NCBI RefSeq assembly: GCF_020055675.1
Contig: NZ_JAIPUS010000003.1
Coordinates: 93,993 to 157,992 of the forward strand
Length of the DNA stretch: 64,000 nt
Source: Marivita sp.
GTDB lineage: Bacteria > Pseudomonadota > Alphaproteobacteria > Rhodobacterales > Rhodobacteraceae
Direction of reading: 5' to 3'
Part shown: positions 8,633-17,979 of the stretch, piece by piece
Numbering within the stretch: position 1 is the first letter of the stretch
Layout: every line of letters begins with the position of its first letter
Notes under the pieces: model-generated
Seen by the model: only the letters and a program-made list of their open reading frames with translations
What the model was told of the DNA's origin: nothing
Database searches by the model: none
Translations under genes and position numbers: made by a program

Positions 8633-9037
8633 ATGCGACGATCCACTGCCTGCCTTATCGCGCTGTGTCTGTCGGCAACGGCCCTGCCAGCGCAAGATGC
8701 TGACCAAGGGCGCGCGTTGTACCAGACGCATTGCGCAAGTTGTCATGGTGCCGATGCCGAGGGGCAGGGTCCGTTGGCCCCGGCGCTTGTCTTGCAACCG
8801 ATCGACCTCACCACGCTTTCCAGCCGAAATGACGGTACATTTCCATTGGAGCGGGTTCTCAAGCGGATCGACGGGACAGACCCACTTGTGAGCCATGGAT
8901 CCCCGATGCCGGTGTTCGGGCCGTATTTCGAGGGGGTTGCGAATGTACCGATGAAACTCGCCGATGCTCAGCCCATCCTTGTTCCGCAACCGATGGCCGA
9001 TCTGGTTGCTTACCTGATGTCGGTTCAATCTGACTGA
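8633..9037 (+). CDS. Small periplasmic class I cytochrome c
   Basis: 134 aa. The signal peptide ends ALPAQ. One haem site CASCH is at residues 34-38, and a candidate axial methionine lies in SHGSPMPVFG. C-terminal helix: PMADLVAYLMSVQSD. Such proteins shuttle electrons in the periplasm. RBS GAAGGAGAA precedes the ATG. The FNR box 60 bp upstream and the pseudoazurin gene downstream suggest an electron-transfer role in microaerobic or denitrifying respiration, but no terminal reductase or oxidase gene is nearby. Confidence 0.85.
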   Translation: MRRSTACLIALCLSATALPAQDADQGRALYQTHCASCHGADAEGQGPLAPALVLQPIDLTTLSSRNDGTFPLERVLKRIDGTDPLVSHGSPMPVFGPYFEGVANVPMKLADAQPILVPQPMADLVAYLMSVQSD

Positions 9038-9219
9038 ATGGCACGTTGTATGTAGCCAAGATTTCAGCATGTCCACCCCGTCTGACATCTCTGTGAGACG
9101 GGCGTTTCCACGGCTCCATTCCTCCTACTTGTTGATGCGTGAGACAACGCAGGCTGCAATTTGCACAGCAACGAACCTGTGTGCACGCAGCAACATGAAG
9201 AATGTTCAGGAGCAGAATA

Positions 9220-9717
9220 ATGCCATTCATGATGAAACGCCGACAGCTTTTAATGACCGCAAGCGCTGCAACAGCGGCAGCCTTGGCACCGCGACGGGCC
9301 TTCGCGCAGCAGACGCTGGACGTCGAAATGCTGAACCGCCACCCCGAAGAGCGGATCAATATGGTGTTCTACCCGGACATCATCGTGGCACAGCCCGGTG
9401 ACACCCTGCGTTTCATCCCCACTGACCGGGGGCATAACACGGTATCTGTTGACGGGATGCTGCCCGACGGGGCCGACGACTGGCGCGGCGGGATCAATGA
9501 AGAGGTCGAACTGAACCTCCAGGTGCCAGGGTTCTACGGATACGTGTGCCAGCCGCATGTGTCGCTTGCCATGGCGGGTATGATTGTCGTCGAAGGCGAC
9601 GGCAAGATGGACAATTACGAAGCGGCGAAATCCGTCAGCCACAGGCCGCGTCGCCTGCAAGACAAGTTCGACGCCCTGTTTGAACAGATCGAAGCGGACG
9701 GTCTTGCGGCCACGTAA
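9220..9717 (+). CDS. Pseudoazurin (type 1 copper protein) with Tat-like signal
   Basis: 165 aa from the chosen ATG, which has CAGGAGC at good spacing; in-frame ATGs at 9202, 9229 and 9232 are alternatives. The leader KRRQLLMTASAATAAALA with cleavage near AFA-QQ looks like a twin-arginine signal. The mature part is a cupredoxin with type 1 copper ligands His in RGHNTV and Cys/His/Met in CQPHVSLAMAGM. Pseudoazurins donate electrons to nitrite and nitrous oxide reductases. No nir/nos genes are in the window. It ends just before a bidirectional terminator. Confidence 0.87.
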   Translation: MPFMMKRRQLLMTASAATAAALAPRRAFAQQTLDVEMLNRHPEERINMVFYPDIIVAQPGDTLRFIPTDRGHNTVSVDGMLPDGADDWRGGINEEVELNLQVPGFYGYVCQPHVSLAMAGMIVVEGDGKMDNYEAAKSVSHRPRRLQDKFDALFEQIEADGLAAT

Positions 9718-9751
9718 ACCATCGGCTTGAAAATGCGGGTCCTGCAAAATC

Positions 9752-9782
9752 AAAAGCCCCGCATATCGCGGGGCTTTTGCGT
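9752..9782. terminator. Bidirectional rho-independent terminator
   Basis: AAAAGCCCCGC (9752-9762), 5-nt loop, GCGGGGCTTTT (9768-9778): a perfect 11-bp stem with A-tract and T-tract on the two sides. It lies between the convergent pseudoazurin gene and the BMP binding-protein gene and can terminate both. Confidence 0.9.
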
Positions 9783-9806
9783 CTTTTCATATCGACCTGC
9801 GGTCAA

Positions 9807-10913
9807 TCAATTCGGAATGTCGCCGGTGATGCCTTCGATGTAGAAATCCATGCCCAGCAACGTGCCGTCCTTGGCCGTCTCGCCCTCGGCAAGCCATGCG
9901 GATCCGTCCTGCTTGTTGATCGGGCCGGTGAAGGGATGGTATTCACCGGTTTCGATCGATGCGATCAGGGCTTCCGCCTCGGCCTTCACGTCATCGGGAA
10001 TCGCGTCGTTCATCTCGCCGATCACGACCTCCCCTTCGGGCATGCCGGCCCAGCTGTCGATCTGCTCGTAGGTGCCGTCCATCAACTGGCCCACGCGCTT
10101 GATGTAATAGGGCGACCAGTCGTCGATGATCGACGCGATGCGCGGTCCCGGTGTGCCGTCCTCGTTGGTCATGAAGGCCGCCATGTCGGATGCCTGGCCA
10201 AAGCCCCATGCAGAGCCATCTTCCTTGCCGATTTCCGCCAGAGGCGCGGTTGAATCGGTGTGCGCGGTGATCACGTCAACGCCCTGATCGAGCATCGCAC
10301 GCGCCGCGTCGGCCTCTTTCGCCGGGTCGAACCAAGTGTAGGCCCATGTCACGACCAGTTCGACCTCCGGGTTCGCCAGCTTGGCGTGATGATAGTAGGA
10401 ATTGATGCCCATGATCACCTCGGGGATCGGGAAGGACCCGATATAGCCGATCTTGTTGGTCTCGGTCATCTTGCCAGCAATGTGGCCCACCACGGCGCGG
10501 CCTTCGTAGAAGCGCGCGTTATAGGTCGACACGTTCGGATGCTCGCGCTTGTAGCCGGTGGAGTGTTCGAACTTCACATCCGGGAACTTGGCCGCGACGT
10601 TGTTGGTCGGGTCCATGTAACCGAAGGACGTGGTGAAGATGATGTCACAGCCCGACAGCGCCATCTGGGTGATCACACGCTCGGAATCGGCGCCTTCCGG
10701 CACACTTTCCTGATAAGCAATCTCGACGGCATCGCCGTATTCCTCTTGCAAGGCCAGCGCGCCCTGGTGGTGCTGATAGGTCCAGCCCCCGTCCCCGATG
10801 GGGCCGACATAGACGAAACAGGCTTTCGTCGGATCGTCTTGCGCCATGGCAGGCGCGCCGAGGGCCAGCGTCAGGCCGGCGGCGGCCGTCGCTAGAAGTG
10901 TTCTGCGGATCAT
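9807..10913 (-). CDS. BMP family ABC transporter substrate-binding protein (purine/nucleoside type)
   Basis: 368 aa. Signal peptide MIRRTLLATAAAGLTLALG ending AMA-Q. The body is a BMP/PnrA-type periplasmic binding protein (YVGPIGDGGWTYQHHQG; DIIFTTSFGYMD; VITAHTDSTAP), a family known to bind nucleosides or purines. RBS GGGAG precedes the ATG. It is the last gene of a minus-strand run that contains two permeases, a double ATPase and xdhABC, so a purine or nucleoside ligand fits the context. Binding specificity is inferred. Confidence 0.9.
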   Translation of the reverse strand: MIRRTLLATAAAGLTLALGAPAMAQDDPTKACFVYVGPIGDGGWTYQHHQGALALQEEYGDAVEIAYQESVPEGADSERVITQMALSGCDIIFTTSFGYMDPTNNVAAKFPDVKFEHSTGYKREHPNVSTYNARFYEGRAVVGHIAGKMTETNKIGYIGSFPIPEVIMGINSYYHHAKLANPEVELVVTWAYTWFDPAKEADAARAMLDQGVDVITAHTDSTAPLAEIGKEDGSAWGFGQASDMAAFMTNEDGTPGPRIASIIDDWSPYYIKRVGQLMDGTYEQIDSWAGMPEGEVVIGEMNDAIPDDVKAEAEALIASIETGEYHPFTGPINKQDGSAWLAEGETAKDGTLLGMDFYIEGITGDIPN

Positions 10914-10975
10914 AGTGTTACTCCCGGTTGGTGAGGCAGCAGATGCCCCGTTGGTTGTGATGCGCCCACGTGGTC

Positions 10976-11911
10976 TCAGCGGGTTGCATGGAAGGTCCGT
11001 CCAAGGGTCGCGGGCGCGTCATGATTGCTGCGGCTGCGGTTGGACGAGATGAAAACAAGCACAAGGATGGTTATCAGATACGGTGACATCGACAAGTATT
11101 GCACACCCCAAGTCAATCCGGCGGCTTGCAAATTGAGTTGCAGCACAGTGATCCCGCCAAAAAGATAGGCTCCGATCAGGACCCGCCCGGCGCGCCAGCT
11201 GGCAAACACCACGATGGCCAGCGCGATCCAGCCGGCCCCGGCAGTCATGCCTTCGGTCCATTGCGGAACCCGCACGAGGCTCAGATAGGCGCCCCCAAGA
11301 CCGGCACAGGCGCCGCCGAACATGATCGCCAGCAGGCGCACGCGCACCACCTTGTAGCCCAGCGCATGGGCGCTGTCATGGCTTTCGCCCACCGCGCGCA
11401 GGATCAGCCCCGCGCGGGTGTACTTGAGGAAGGCCCAGACCGCGACCACCAGCGCGAGGCTGAGATAGACCATGATGTCATGGCTGAACAGCATCCGCCC
11501 CACCACGGGCAGATCGCCCAGAACGGGGATGTCGAGCTTCGGCAGGGTTTCCGCTTTCATCCCCTCATACGGTTTGCCCAGAAGCGATGACAGCCCCAGC
11601 CCCAACAGTGTCAGGCCCAGACCAGTGGCCACCTGATTGGACAGGAGCACCTGCGTCAGAATGCCAAAACTCAGCGACAGGACCGCACCCGCCACCGCCG
11701 CCGTGGCAAAGCCCAGAAGCGGCGCGCCGGTGTTGATCGCGACGATGAAACCGATCACGGCGCCCGAGATCATCATGCCCTCGACCCCGAGGTTCAGAAC
11801 GCCTGATTTCTCGACCACCATTTCACCCAGAGCGGCCAGCAGGATCGGCGTGGCCGAGATCATGATCGAGGCGATCAGCAGGATCGGATTGATGTTGCTC
11901 AGGTCCATCAT
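10976..11911 (-). CDS. ABC transporter permease, BPD_transp_2 family (second permease)
   Basis: 311 aa, about eight to nine membrane segments. The family segment LAALGEMVVEKSGVLNLGVEGMM is at the N-terminus, and the cytoplasmic loop that contacts the ATPase is LRAVGESHDSAHALGY. The start MMDLSN lies in a 4-nt ATGA overlap with the stop of the first permease. This and the previous gene form the heterodimeric membrane channel of a nucleoside/purine-type importer. Confidence 0.92.
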   Translation of the reverse strand: MMDLSNINPILLIASIMISATPILLAALGEMVVEKSGVLNLGVEGMMISGAVIGFIVAINTGAPLLGFATAAVAGAVLSLSFGILTQVLLSNQVATGLGLTLLGLGLSSLLGKPYEGMKAETLPKLDIPVLGDLPVVGRMLFSHDIMVYLSLALVVAVWAFLKYTRAGLILRAVGESHDSAHALGYKVVRVRLLAIMFGGACAGLGGAYLSLVRVPQWTEGMTAGAGWIALAIVVFASWRAGRVLIGAYLFGGITVLQLNLQAAGLTWGVQYLSMSPYLITILVLVFISSNRSRSNHDAPATLGRTFHATR

Positions 11912-12993
11912 GCCACCTCGCCTGCGCCGAACCGGACGCGATAATTTGTCAGAACGTCGACCCCCAGCAGGAAGAACAGCAACATCCCTTGGAACAACTG
12001 GATCGACGCGCCGGGCACGCCCAGCATCAGTTGCGCCAACTCGCCGCCGATATAGGTCAGCGCCATCAGCAGCCCGGCCAGCAGGATACCCACCGGATGC
12101 AAGCGGCCCAGAAAGGCCACGATGATCGCGGTGAAGCCGTAGCCCGACCCGAAGTCGATGCTGACTTGCCCTGCGGGCCCCGTGACCTCGAACAGGCCCG
12201 CCATTCCGGCCAGCGCCCCGGCCATCCCGAGACAGAACAGAATGATCCGCGCGGGGGCCACTCCCGCGAATTTCGCGGCGCGCGGGGCCTGCCCTGACAG
12301 GCGAATGTTGAACCCCTGAATATGCCGTGTGAGCAGCACATAAGCGAGGATGACCGCGATGAAGGCCGACAGAACACCCAGATGCATCCCCGTACCCGGG
12401 ATCAAGTCGAGGTTCTGGGACGAGGACCATTGCGCGAGGTTGCGTGACCCGGGAAAGCCCATGCCTTCGGGGTTGCGCAACACGCCCGAGGAGACCGAGG
12501 CAAGGATATTCTCGGCCACGTAGACCAGCATCAGCGATACGAGGATTTCATTCGTGCCGAATTTCACCTTGAGCAGGCCGGGAATCATCGCCCAGGCCCA
12601 CCCCCCGAGGGCGCCTGCAACGATCATCAAAGGCAGGATCAGCGCCGACTCCATCGGATAAAGCGCCAGCCCGGCTGCCGCGCCGACGATGGCTCCCATG
12701 ATATACTGGCCCTCGGCCCCGATATTCCAGATGCCGGCCCGGAAGCCGATGGACAGGCCGATGGCAATGAGGATCAACGGGCCGGCCTTGACCAAGAGTT
12801 GCGGCCGCGAGAAATTCGCGAATTGCGGGTGGAACAACGGGTCCCAGAAAATCGTCCGGATCGCTTCGACCGGCGATGTGCCAATCAGGCCGAACATGAT
12901 ACCGCCGAAAATCATCGTCAGGACCACTGCCAGGATCGGCGTCGCCACTGTCCAGGTTTTCGAGGGCTGCGGGCGCTTTTCAAGCCGGATCAT
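11908..12993 (-). CDS. ABC transporter permease, BPD_transp_2 family (first permease)
   Basis: 361 aa with multiple hydrophobic segments. Family landmarks: IGFRAGIWNIGAEGQYIMG and the coupling loop FNIRLSGQAPRAAKFAGV. The ATG at 12993 has GGAGGG six bases upstream; the longer frame to 13074 would run through an intergenic repeat and is rejected. It is separated from the ATPase gene by 153 bp holding the 24-nt repeat described separately. Confidence 0.92.
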   Translation of the reverse strand: MIRLEKRPQPSKTWTVATPILAVVLTMIFGGIMFGLIGTSPVEAIRTIFWDPLFHPQFANFSRPQLLVKAGPLILIAIGLSIGFRAGIWNIGAEGQYIMGAIVGAAAGLALYPMESALILPLMIVAGALGGWAWAMIPGLLKVKFGTNEILVSLMLVYVAENILASVSSGVLRNPEGMGFPGSRNLAQWSSSQNLDLIPGTGMHLGVLSAFIAVILAYVLLTRHIQGFNIRLSGQAPRAAKFAGVAPARIILFCLGMAGALAGMAGLFEVTGPAGQVSIDFGSGYGFTAIIVAFLGRLHPVGILLAGLLMALTYIGGELAQLMLGVPGASIQLFQGMLLFFLLGVDVLTNYRVRFGAGEVA

Positions 12994-13032
12994 GCAGATC
13001 CCTCCGAATGTGCCAGGTGGCAGGCGGCGGGA

Positions 13033-13056
13033 TCTGCATATTTGGAAAGAGAAGAA
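13033..13056 (+). repeat. 24-nt interspersed repeat, copy 1
   Basis: An exact 24-nt match (core CATATTTGGAAAGAGAAGAA) to 35177-35200. This copy lies between the ATPase and the first permease genes of the minus-strand operon, so it is antisense to the transcript. No gene or known site explains it. Confidence 0.8.
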
Positions 13057-13146
13057 CGGCGGAAGCGCGCGCACCCGTCAGGCGTTGTCTCCGCAAAAAT
13101 TTGCAAATCAGACTTTGCAGCTTTGCAGTTCCACTGCGCGCCGGGA

Positions 13147-14670
13147 TCAGTCTGCAACATGCGCCACCTCCATGTCATGCGCGCCACCCATCATAAGGCC
13201 GATTTCCTCCATGGTGAGCTGTCCCACAGGCTTGAGCTCCGACAGCCGCCCTTCGTTGAGCGCCCCAAAGCGGTCTGCAATCTGCATCAACTCGTCCAGG
13301 TCCTGGCTGATGACAAGGATCGCGGTGCCCTCCGTGGCCAGGTCCAGCAAGGCCTGCCGGATCGCGGCGGCGGCGGCGGCGTCGACACCCCATGTCGGTT
13401 GGTTCACCACGAGGATATCCGGGTTTTGCGCCACCTCGCGGCCAATGACGAATTTTTGCAGGTTGCCGCCCGACAGCGCGCGGGCCGCAACATGGGTGCC
13501 CGGAGTGCGCACGTCGAAGCGGTCGATGACACCTTGTGCAAAAGCGTCTGCGTGGCGCCAGTTGATGAGGCCATTGCGAACCAGGCCTTCCCGCAGACCG
13601 GCAGTGAGGACTGCATTTTCGGTCAGGCTCATGTCAGGCGCGGCTGCGTGGCCCAAACGTTCCTCCGGCGCAGACAGGAACCCCGCTGCACGCCGCGCGA
13701 CCGGGCCATCTCGGCTGACATCCACGCCCTTGACCCAAATCGTGCCGCGCGGCGGCGGCCGTTCCCCGGAGAGCGACTGAAGTAACTCGTCCTGCCCGTT
13801 ACCAGCGACGCCGCCAACGCCCAGCACTTCTCCGGCGCGCAGCTCGAAGCTGATGTCGCGCAGCGGCGTGCCAAAGGCCGCAGGGGCTGGCATGGTAAGG
13901 CTGTCCACGCGCAAAAGAACGTCTCCGGGTGTCTTCGTCTTTGGCGCTGGCGCGGCAAAACTCGCCCCGATCATCATTTCCGCCATCGCACGCGCGGTCG
14001 TCTCGGACGGCGTGCAGGTGGCGACTTTCTTTCCCAGCCTCAGCACGGTCGCATGGTCGCACAGCGTGCGGATCTCCTCCAGTTTGTGGCTGATATAGAG
14101 AATTGCCGTGCCTTCGGATTTCAGCTTGCGGAGCGTTTCGAACAGGATCTCCACCTCCTGGGGTGTCAGCACCGAGGTGGGTTCGTCCATGATCAGCAGG
14201 CGCGGGTTTTGCAGCAGGCACCGGATGATTTCGACCCGCTGGCGCTCGCCCGCGGACAACGTCCCAACGATGCGCGCCGGATCGAGCGGCAGGCCATAGG
14301 TTTCCGACACATCCCGGATCCGGCGGGCGAGGTCGCGGCGCGGCGGCGGGTTTTCCATCCCCAGCGCCACGTTTTCTGCCACGTCCAGCGCATTGAAGAG
14401 CGAGAAATGCTGGAACACCATCGCCACACCCGCCTTGCGGGCATCGCTGGGTTCGGACGGGGCATACGGCGCCCCGTGCAGGGCCATTGTCCCCTTGTCC
14501 GGGGTCACCAGACCGTAGATCATCTTGACCAGCGTTGACTTGCCGGCGCCGTTCTCGCCCAGAAGCGCGTGAATTTCCCCTTCGCGGATGTCGAAGGACA
14601 CGTCGTCATTGGCAACAACGCCAGGGTATGCCTTGGTCAAGCCGGAGAGGCGAAGGAGATCGTTGGGCAC
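13147..14670 (-). CDS. ABC transporter ATP-binding protein, two fused ATPase domains
   Basis: 507 aa, the double-ATPase layout of RbsA-like and nucleoside importers. The first domain has Walker A GENGAGKST, signature LSAGERQRVEI and Walker B LLIMDEPTSVLTPQE. The second has a degenerate Walker A (GVAGNGQDEL), signature ALSGGNLQKFVIGRE and a changed Walker B region ILVVNQPTWGVD, as is usual for this class. The start is taken as GTG 14670 (VPNDLLRLSGLTKAY), which lies inside the end of xdhC (34-nt overlap). It is an operon member with the permeases and BMP protein. Confidence 0.88.
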   Translation of the reverse strand: MPNDLLRLSGLTKAYPGVVANDDVSFDIREGEIHALLGENGAGKSTLVKMIYGLVTPDKGTMALHGAPYAPSEPSDARKAGVAMVFQHFSLFNALDVAENVALGMENPPPRRDLARRIRDVSETYGLPLDPARIVGTLSAGERQRVEIIRCLLQNPRLLIMDEPTSVLTPQEVEILFETLRKLKSEGTAILYISHKLEEIRTLCDHATVLRLGKKVATCTPSETTARAMAEMMIGASFAAPAPKTKTPGDVLLRVDSLTMPAPAAFGTPLRDISFELRAGEVLGVGGVAGNGQDELLQSLSGERPPPRGTIWVKGVDVSRDGPVARRAAGFLSAPEERLGHAAAPDMSLTENAVLTAGLREGLVRNGLINWRHADAFAQGVIDRFDVRTPGTHVAARALSGGNLQKFVIGREVAQNPDILVVNQPTWGVDAAAAAAIRQALLDLATEGTAILVISQDLDELMQIADRFGALNEGRLSELKPVGQLTMEEIGLMMGGAHDMEVAHVAD

Positions 14671-15578
14671 AGGGCACCTGCATTGGAGTTTGGAAGGCTC
14701 AATAGCTGGGTGGCGACCCCAACGGCAATCGATTGCGGGTGTTTCCCGAGGGATTTTTGCCCAATCGGGCAGCAGATGCCAGATATTTGTGCATCCGGAT
14801 GGCCCATCTTGCGCAGACGGGCCCGAAAGCGAGCCCATTTCGTATCGGATCCGATGAGTCCGGCAAAGCCAAAGCCATGCCGCAAAAGCGCGTCGCAAAG
14901 GGACAGATCGAGGGCGTGGGAATAGGTGACAACAATATGCGCCGCCTCGCGCGGGGCGTGTGGCACAACCCGCAAGGGATCGCTGGCCGGCAGGGCGTTG
15001 ACTCCATCCGGCATGGGGTCGGGAAAGCGATTTGGCGCTGTATCGACCCATGTGATGTCGATATCCGGGATCGGCCCCAGCACATCGACCAAGGCGCGCC
15101 CGACATGGCCCGCGCCCCAGATCCAGACCGGGCGGGTGGTCTGTGCGATCGGCTCGACAAACCAGCCTTGCACCATGCGCGGCCGGATCGGAACGCCCTG
15201 GTTGCGCGCGCAGCCGAGCAAGCGTTTGACCGCAAGCGGCATCTCGCCTGACCCGCGTGCGATAACGGTTTCGCCTTCCAGCCGATCAACTGCGCCTGCA
15301 TCGAAACTCTCGGTCCAGAGCGTCACGGTGCCGCCGCAGCACTGGCCCAAAGCCGGGCCAAGAGGATGTTTGCTGAACCCGCCTTGCCGGATCGCCTGTT
15401 GCGCCGCCTGATATTCCAGGGCGCCGCCACCGATCGTGCCGGATTGCCCGCCATCCCAAACCAGCATGGCCGCGCCCACCTCGCGCGGTGAGGACCCCTG
15501 CACCTCGGCAATCACCACACGGGCGACCTCGCCATGATGCGCCACCGCGGCGCGCAGCTCTGCCAGATCAAACGCCAT
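14637..15578 (-). CDS. xdhC: XdhC, xanthine dehydrogenase molybdenum cofactor chaperone
   Basis: 313 aa. XdhC binds molybdenum cofactor, promotes its sulfuration and inserts it into xanthine dehydrogenase. Seen: N-terminal XdhC/CoxI region (VQGSSPREVGAAMLVW, GTIGGGALEY, CCGGTVTLW) and a Rossmann-like C-terminal half (VWIWGAGHVGRAL, FAGLIGSDTKWARF). It overlaps xdhB upstream by 11 nt and the ATPase gene downstream by 34 nt, so the catabolic enzyme and the importer are one transcription unit. Confidence 0.92.
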   Translation of the reverse strand: MAFDLAELRAAVAHHGEVARVVIAEVQGSSPREVGAAMLVWDGGQSGTIGGGALEYQAAQQAIRQGGFSKHPLGPALGQCCGGTVTLWTESFDAGAVDRLEGETVIARGSGEMPLAVKRLLGCARNQGVPIRPRMVQGWFVEPIAQTTRPVWIWGAGHVGRALVDVLGPIPDIDITWVDTAPNRFPDPMPDGVNALPASDPLRVVPHAPREAAHIVVTYSHALDLSLCDALLRHGFGFAGLIGSDTKWARFRARLRKMGHPDAQISGICCPIGQKSLGKHPQSIAVGVATQLLSLPNSNAGALCPTISFASPA

Positions 15579-17979
15579 CGCGCACCCTCTTGATCGCCGC
15601 CAGGACCCGCTCGGGTGTGGCCGGGGCATCAAGCGCCGGATAGGCGTTGCCACATGTCGAAATCGCGTCCGACAGCGCCAGGAACACCGAAATGCCCAGC
15701 ATGAAGGGCGGCTCTCCGACCGCCTTGGACCGGTAAATCGTGTCCTCTCGATTGCGCCCGTCCCAAAGCGCGACGTTGAACACGCGCGGGCGATCCGAAC
15801 AGGCGGGTATCTTGTAGGTCGAGGGTGCATGTGTGCGCAGCCGGCCCGTGTCGTCCCAGACCAGGTCTTCTGTCGTGAGCCAGCCCGCGCCTTGCACGAA
15901 TCCGCCCTCGATCTGGCCGATATCGATTGCCGGGTTCAGCGACGCCCCGGCATCATGCAGGATATCGGTGCGCAGGATGCGATATTCCCCGGTCAGCGTA
16001 TCCACCGCCACCTCGCTCACGGCGGCGCCATAGGCAAAATAGTAGAACGGGCGGCCCGCCCCCTTGATCCGGTCCCAGCTCAGTTTCGGTGTCCGGTAAA
16101 AGCCTGTGGCCGAAAGGCTGATCCGCGCCTGGTAGGCCATCTGCACCGCGTCGGCAAAGCTGTAGCGTTCGCCCTTCACCGCGACCTGCCCTTCGGCGAA
16201 ATCCACATCGCGGGCGTCGCATTGATGCAGGCTGGCCAAATGGTTCGCCATGCGGTCGCGAATCGTATCACAGGCCGCCTTGACGGCCATCCCGTTCAGA
16301 TCCGACCCTGACGAGGCTGCGGTGGCCGAGGTGTTGGGCACTTTGCCGGTATCCGTCGCGGTGATCTTGACCCTCTCCACCGGCACGCCGAACCTGTCGG
16401 CGGCCACCTGGGCCACCTTCTGGAACAGGCCCTGGCCCATTTCTGTCCCACCGTGGTTCATGTGGATCGACCCGTCCTGGTAGACATGCACCAGCGCACC
16501 CGCCTGGTTGAGATGGGTCAGGGTAAAGCTGATTCCGAACTTCACCGGCGAAAGGGCGAGACCCTTCTTGATCACAGCGTTCTCCGCGTTCCACGCGGCG
16601 ACCGACGCGCGGCGGGCCTCGTAATCGGATGTGGCCAGCAAGCGGTCGGTCATCTCGCTCAGAACGAAGTCTTCGACCACCTGTCCGTAAGGCGTGGTCT
16701 GCTCGGCCTCCGCGCCTGTCGCGCCGGTATCCTGAACCAGCTCTTCAGAGCCGCGTGCGGCGATATCGCGCTCCTTCATCTTGCCCGGCAAACTCCGGGG
16801 GGGCGCCGCAGGCGTGGGGGGCTGGCCCCCCTCGACGTTTGCGGCATAGTAATTCGCCCGCCGCACCGCGACCGGATCCCTGCCCAGTTCATGCGCGATA
16901 TGGTCCATCACCCGCTCGATGCCCAGCATCCCCTGGGGGCCGCCGAAGCCGCGAAAGGCGGTTGCACTTTGCGTATTCGTCTTGAGCCGGTGGCTTTCGA
17001 TCCGCGCATGCGGCAGGTGATAAGCATTGTCGGCGTGCAGCATCGCACGGTCCGCCACGGGCAACGACAGATCCTGCGCCCAGCCGCATCTTGTGTAGTG
17101 CTCGAACTCGATCCCCCGGATCACGCCGGTCTCATCGAACCCGGCGCTGTAGGCGATGCGGAAATCGTGCCGCTTGCCGGTGATCATGAAATCATCGTCG
17201 CGGTCATAACGCATCTTGGCGGGCCGTCCCGTGGCAGCCGCGACCACGGCGCAGGCAATGGCGAGCGCATTTCCCTGGCTTTCCTTGCCACCAAAGCCGC
17301 CGCCCATGCGGCGCGTCTCTACCCGGACGGCATGCATCGGCAGATGCAGCGCATGCGCGACCTTGTGCTGGATCTCGGTCGGGTGCTGGGTCGAGGCATG
17401 CACCACCATGTCGCCGCCTTCCTGTGGCAGCGCGAGGGCGGCCTGGCCCTCGAGGTAGAAATGCTCCTGGCCGCCCATCTCGATCACGCCGCTGATCCGG
17501 CGGGGGGCCGTGTCGATCGCTTCGCCCGCATCCCCTTTTTCCCAGATGCGCGGCCCGTCTTCAAAGCGGCTGTCGGTCGCCATGGCCTCCTCGACCGTAA
17601 GGATCGCGTCGCGCGTCTCATGGGTGATCCGGCCAAGACGGGCCGCTTTGCGCGCGGCCAGGTGGCTGGTGGCGGCGACGAGAAAGACAGGCTGGCCAAG
17701 ATAGCGGATCGTGGCCCCCGACAACAACGGCTCATCATGGTTTGACGCAGAGCAGTCGCAGTCGCTGGGCAGGTCCCTTGCCTCCCAGACCCCGACGACA
17801 CCCTCGGCGGCCCGAACCGCGTCAAGATTGATCGACGTGATACGTCCGGCCGCGATCGTGCTCAGCCCGAAGGCAAGATGCAGCGTGGCTTTCGGGGTGG
17901 GGATGTCATCAACATAGCGGGCCTGTCCGGTCACATGCAGGCGCGCGGCGTCATGCGGAAGCGGCTTCGAGACGCTCAT
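15568..17979 (-). CDS. xdhB: Xanthine dehydrogenase molybdopterin-binding subunit
   Basis: 803 aa. This is the large catalytic subunit that hydroxylates hypoxanthine and xanthine at the Mo site. Landmarks: [10 protein letters not shown], the Moco-contact segments [11 protein letters not shown] and [21 protein letters not shown], and a C-terminal [15 protein letters not shown] in which the glutamate of the GEPP motif is near the active site. The ATG at 17979 overlaps the stop of xdhA by 4 nt. A proline/alanine-rich stretch of about 44 residues (coded by roughly 16700-16833) sits between NYYAAN and [10 protein letters not shown] and looks like an in-frame insertion. Confidence 0.93.
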   Translation of the reverse strand: MSVSKPLPHDAARLHVTGQARYVDDIPTPKATLHLAFGLSTIAAGRITSINLDAVRAAEGVVGVWEARDLPSDCDCSASNHDEPLLSGATIRYLGQPVFLVAATSHLAARKAARLGRITHETRDAILTVEEAMATDSRFEDGPRIWEKGDAGEAIDTAPRRISGVIEMGGQEHFYLEGQAALALPQEGGDMVVHASTQHPTEIQHKVAHALHLPMHAVRVETRRMGGGFGGKESQGNALAIACAVVAAATGRPAKMRYDRDDDFMITGKRHDFRIAYSAGFDETGVIRGIEFEHYTRCGWAQDLSLPVADRAMLHADNAYHLPHARIESHRLKTNTQSATAFRGFGGPQGMLGIERVMDHIAHELGRDPVAVRRANYYAANVEGGQPPTPAAPPRSLPGKMKERDIAARGSEELVQDTGATGAEAEQTTPYGQVVEDFVLSEMTDRLLATSDYEARRASVAAWNAENAVIKKGLALSPVKFGISFTLTHLNQAGALVHVYQDGSIHMNHGGTEMGQGLFQKVAQVAADRFGVPVERVKITATDTGKVPNTSATAASSGSDLNGMAVKAACDTIRDRMANHLASLHQCDARDVDFAEGQVAVKGERYSFADAVQMAYQARISLSATGFYRTPKLSWDRIKGAGRPFYYFAYGAAVSEVAVDTLTGEYRILRTDILHDAGASLNPAIDIGQIEGGFVQGAGWLTTEDLVWDDTGRLRTHAPSTYKIPACSDRPRVFNVALWDGRNREDTIYRSKAVGEPPFMLGISVFLALSDAISTCGNAYPALDAPATPERVLAAIKRVRDGV
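16700..16833 (-). repeat. GC-rich in-frame insertion within xdhB with a perfect inverted repeat
   Basis: The segment codes a low-complexity [23 protein letters not shown] peptide unlike its surroundings. At its 5' side (coding sense) is the inverted repeat GGGGGG-N4-CCCCCC (16816-16831), followed by a C/G-run and, in the coding strand, a GGGCAAGATGAAGGAG-like tail that recalls the end of the 24-nt repeat elsewhere in the window. Boundaries are approximate because no alignment was possible. Confidence 0.45.

Noticed and set aside
12689..13785. Long plus-strand frames opposite the ABC permease and ATPase genes
   Set aside because: Overlap clear permease and ATPase coding sequence and have biased, low-information translations.
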